Shown here one piece after another: positions 62,654-64,000 of a stretch of DNA of 64,000 bases. The stretch is taken from positions 8,487-72,486 of the forward strand of contig JANZZP010000087.1 in NCBI GenBank assembly GCA_026419335.1, written 5' to 3'. The notes beneath the pieces were generated by a model. That model was not told the DNA's origin. It did not search any database and was given only the letters and a program-made list of their open reading frames with translations. Source of the stretch: Elusimicrobiales bacterium (GTDB lineage Bacteria > Elusimicrobiota > Elusimicrobia > Elusimicrobiales > UBA9959). Both the position numbers and the translations under genes were made by a program. Within the stretch, counting starts at the first letter, position 1. The number at the start of each line of letters is the position of its first letter.

Positions 62654-63679
62654 ATGAAAAAAGCTTTAATTACAGGTATAAGAGGTCAGGATGGAGCTTA
62701 TCTTGCTGAACTATTGTTGAAAAAAAGATATAAGGTTTATGGAGCTGACAGAAGAAGTGCTGATTCAGAACTTTGGAGATTGAAAGAATTGAAAATTGAT
62801 AAGGATATAGAACATATATATATGGATTTACTTGAATATTCTAATATAATAGATGTTATAAAGAAAATAAAACCAGATGAGATATATAATCTTGCAGCGC
62901 AGAGTTTTGTTCAAGCATCTTTTGAACAACCAATTTTGACATCTGAAATAGATGCTATTGGAGTTTTAAGATTACTTGAAGCAATAAAGCTTTATAGTCC
63001 TCATACAAAATTCTATCAAGCTTCGACAAGTGAGATGTTTGGCAAAGTTCAGGATATACCACAAAATGAGAAAACTCCCTTTTATCCACGCAGTCCTTAT
63101 GGTGTTTCAAAACTTTTTGCCCACTGGATAACCATTAATTATCGTGAGTCATATAATATGTTTAATTGTTGTGGAATTCTTTTTAATCATGAATCTCCGC
63201 TTAGGGGAGTAGAGTTTATAACTAGAAAAACAACATATACTGTAGCAATGATAAAATACGGTTTTGCTGATAAATTAGTTGTTGGGAATTTAGATTCAAA
63301 ACGTGATTGGGGATATGCAAAAGAGTATGTTGAAGGAATGTATTTAATGATGCAACAAAAAAAACCTGATGATTATGTTCTTGCAACAGGTGAAACTCAT
63401 AGCATAAGGGAGATGATTGAGTATGCTTTTAAATATGCAGGCTTTGATATTGTATGGAAAGGTAAGGGTATTGATGAGAAAGGGGTTGATAAGAAAACTG
63501 GGAAAGTTTTAGTTGAAATATCTCCAAAATGTTTTAGACCAGCAGAAGTGGAGATTTTAGTTGGTGATGCTACAAAAGCTAAAAAAATTCTTGGTTGGGA
63601 GCCTAAGGTTAGATTTGAAAAGCTTATAGAAATTATGGTTGATGCTGATTTAAGAAGAGTTTCTCAAAAAGGTTTTTAA
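62654..63679 (+). CDS. gmd: GDP-mannose 4,6-dehydratase
   Basis: Forms GDP-4-keto-6-deoxymannose from GDP-mannose, the precursor of GDP-fucose, GDP-rhamnose or GDP-perosamine. The 341-residue protein has ALITGIRGQDGAYLAELLL, AAQSFVQASF, TSEMFGKV, YPRSPYGVSKLFAHW and LFNHESPLRGVEFITRKTT, and lies in the SDR family with the active Tyr and Lys in YGVSK. The start is ATG 62654 with TAGGAGA in the RfbB tail; the in-frame start at 62606 would add 16 residues from the rfbB reading region. The next gene supplies its substrate, GDP-mannose. Confidence 0.95.
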   Translation: MKKALITGIRGQDGAYLAELLLKKRYKVYGADRRSADSELWRLKELKIDKDIEHIYMDLLEYSNIIDVIKKIKPDEIYNLAAQSFVQASFEQPILTSEIDAIGVLRLLEAIKLYSPHTKFYQASTSEMFGKVQDIPQNEKTPFYPRSPYGVSKLFAHWITINYRESYNMFNCCGILFNHESPLRGVEFITRKTTYTVAMIKYGFADKLVVGNLDSKRDWGYAKEYVEGMYLMMQQKKPDDYVLATGETHSIREMIEYAFKYAGFDIVWKGKGIDEKGVDKKTGKVLVEISPKCFRPAEVEILVGDATKAKKILGWEPKVRFEKLIEIMVDADLRRVSQKGF

Positions 63680-63697
63680 ATTCAATAGGAGGTTTTT

Positions 63698-64000
63698 GTG
63701 AAAGTTATAATTATGGCTGGTGGCAGTGGAACAAGACTTTGGCCTATATCTCGTGATAATTATCCAAAACAGTTTATAAAAATAAATGGTGAAAGTTTAC
63801 TTCTTAAAACTTATAAAAGGTTTTTAAATTTTATATCAAAAGATGATATTTTTATTATAACAAATGAAAAATATAAGTTTTATATTCTTAATGATATATT
63901 CGAAATTAATCAAAATATAGAAAAAAATATAATCTTTGAACCTATTGCGAAAAATACAGCTGGAGCAATTCTCCTTTCATTAAAATATCTTAAAGAGAAA
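63698..64000 (+). CDS. manC: Mannose-1-phosphate guanylyltransferase, 3'-truncated by window edge
   Basis: Only the first 101 codons are in the window. A GTG start at 63698 follows TAGGAGG. The protein begins [20 protein letters not shown], the nucleotidyltransferase signature for ManC/AlgA, followed by YPKQFIKINGESLLLKTYKR and IFEPIAKNTAGAI, which are family features. It would make GDP-mannose from mannose-1-phosphate and GTP, feeding Gmd. Whether it carries the C-terminal isomerase domain cannot be seen. The frame is open to base 64000. Confidence 0.93.
   Translation, partial: MKVIIMAGGSGTRLWPISRDNYPKQFIKINGESLLLKTYKRFLNFISKDDIFIITNEKYKFYILNDIFEINQNIEKNIIFEPIAKNTAGAILLSLKYLKEK

Overview
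This is an AT-rich bacterial chromosome segment. By eye it is around 70% A+T or more; I did not count it. It is densely coded, with no gene-free stretch above about 300 bases, and most neighbouring genes overlap by 1-20 nt. No phage, insertion sequence, integrase, CRISPR array or rRNA was seen. The features point to a diderm, anaerobic-leaning bacterium: a hydrogenase maturation gene (hypF), many lipoproteins with LspA, a PorV/UPF0164-like outer-membrane protein, and a large fibronectin-III protein with a C-terminal sorting-type tail. The wording of the FN3 repeats ('NTTYYFRVGSLN'), the ZU5-like domain and the tail resemble, from memory, surface proteins of Elusimicrobiota and related lineages. 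The phylum call is an inference that only a marker-gene tree could settle.

Layout. 1-2.6 kb: 3' part of hypF and a convergent membrane protein. 2.7-11.4 kb: tRNA-Glu, then a long plus-strand run holding an envelope module (M23 peptidase, bactofilin, SurA_N-like protein), an ABC exporter, a polysaccharide deacetylase, an SPL-like radical SAM protein, a cNMP-binding protein, an AI-2E-family permease and YjbQ. 11.4-21 kb: tRNA-Leu, two stand-alone receivers, then ileS-lspA coupled to four unusual envelope genes: a TPR lipoprotein, a GT39-like/DUF2993-like fusion, a lipoprotein resembling a dead peptidase-MA, and a degenerate P1B-type ATPase without its catalytic motifs. 21-22.4 kb: two minus-strand membrane/hydrolase genes. 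22.5-29.6 kb: C39-like protease, oligopeptide-binding lipoprotein, nth, lipoate ligase, queF, methyltransferase, WD40 protein and phospholipase-C-like protein. 29.6-36 kb: a glycosyltransferase diverging from a tightly overlapping run of radical SAM, NUDIX, THEP1-like NTPase, a complete ECF transporter (A-A', S, T) and anmK.

36-50 kb: gdhA with a clear promoter and terminator, a two-receiver PPDK_N protein, a squalene/phytoene synthase, a scramblase-like membrane protein, rlmB, hpt, ftsH and cdaA. After cdaA comes a 30-codon remnant that looks like only the membrane anchor of CdaR, then an M29 aminopeptidase and an ATP/ADP-carrier-like transporter. 50-54.6 kb (minus): the PorV-like protein and the 1178-residue FN3 protein. 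54.7-60.1 kb: a receptor-shaped TPR/TM/kinase protein, tdh and two secreted unknowns. 60.1-64 kb: nucleotide-sugar operon (rfbA, rfbC, rfbB, gmd, and manC cut by the window end).

The most unusual content is the ileS-lspA-linked group of apparent pseudoenzymes (15.6-21.0 kb), the stand-alone CdaR anchor at 46998-47090, and the ECF transporter/NTPase/AnmK cluster. Functions for these are inference. Starts were often moved inward to the codon with a good Shine-Dalgarno sequence; each case is noted in its entry.
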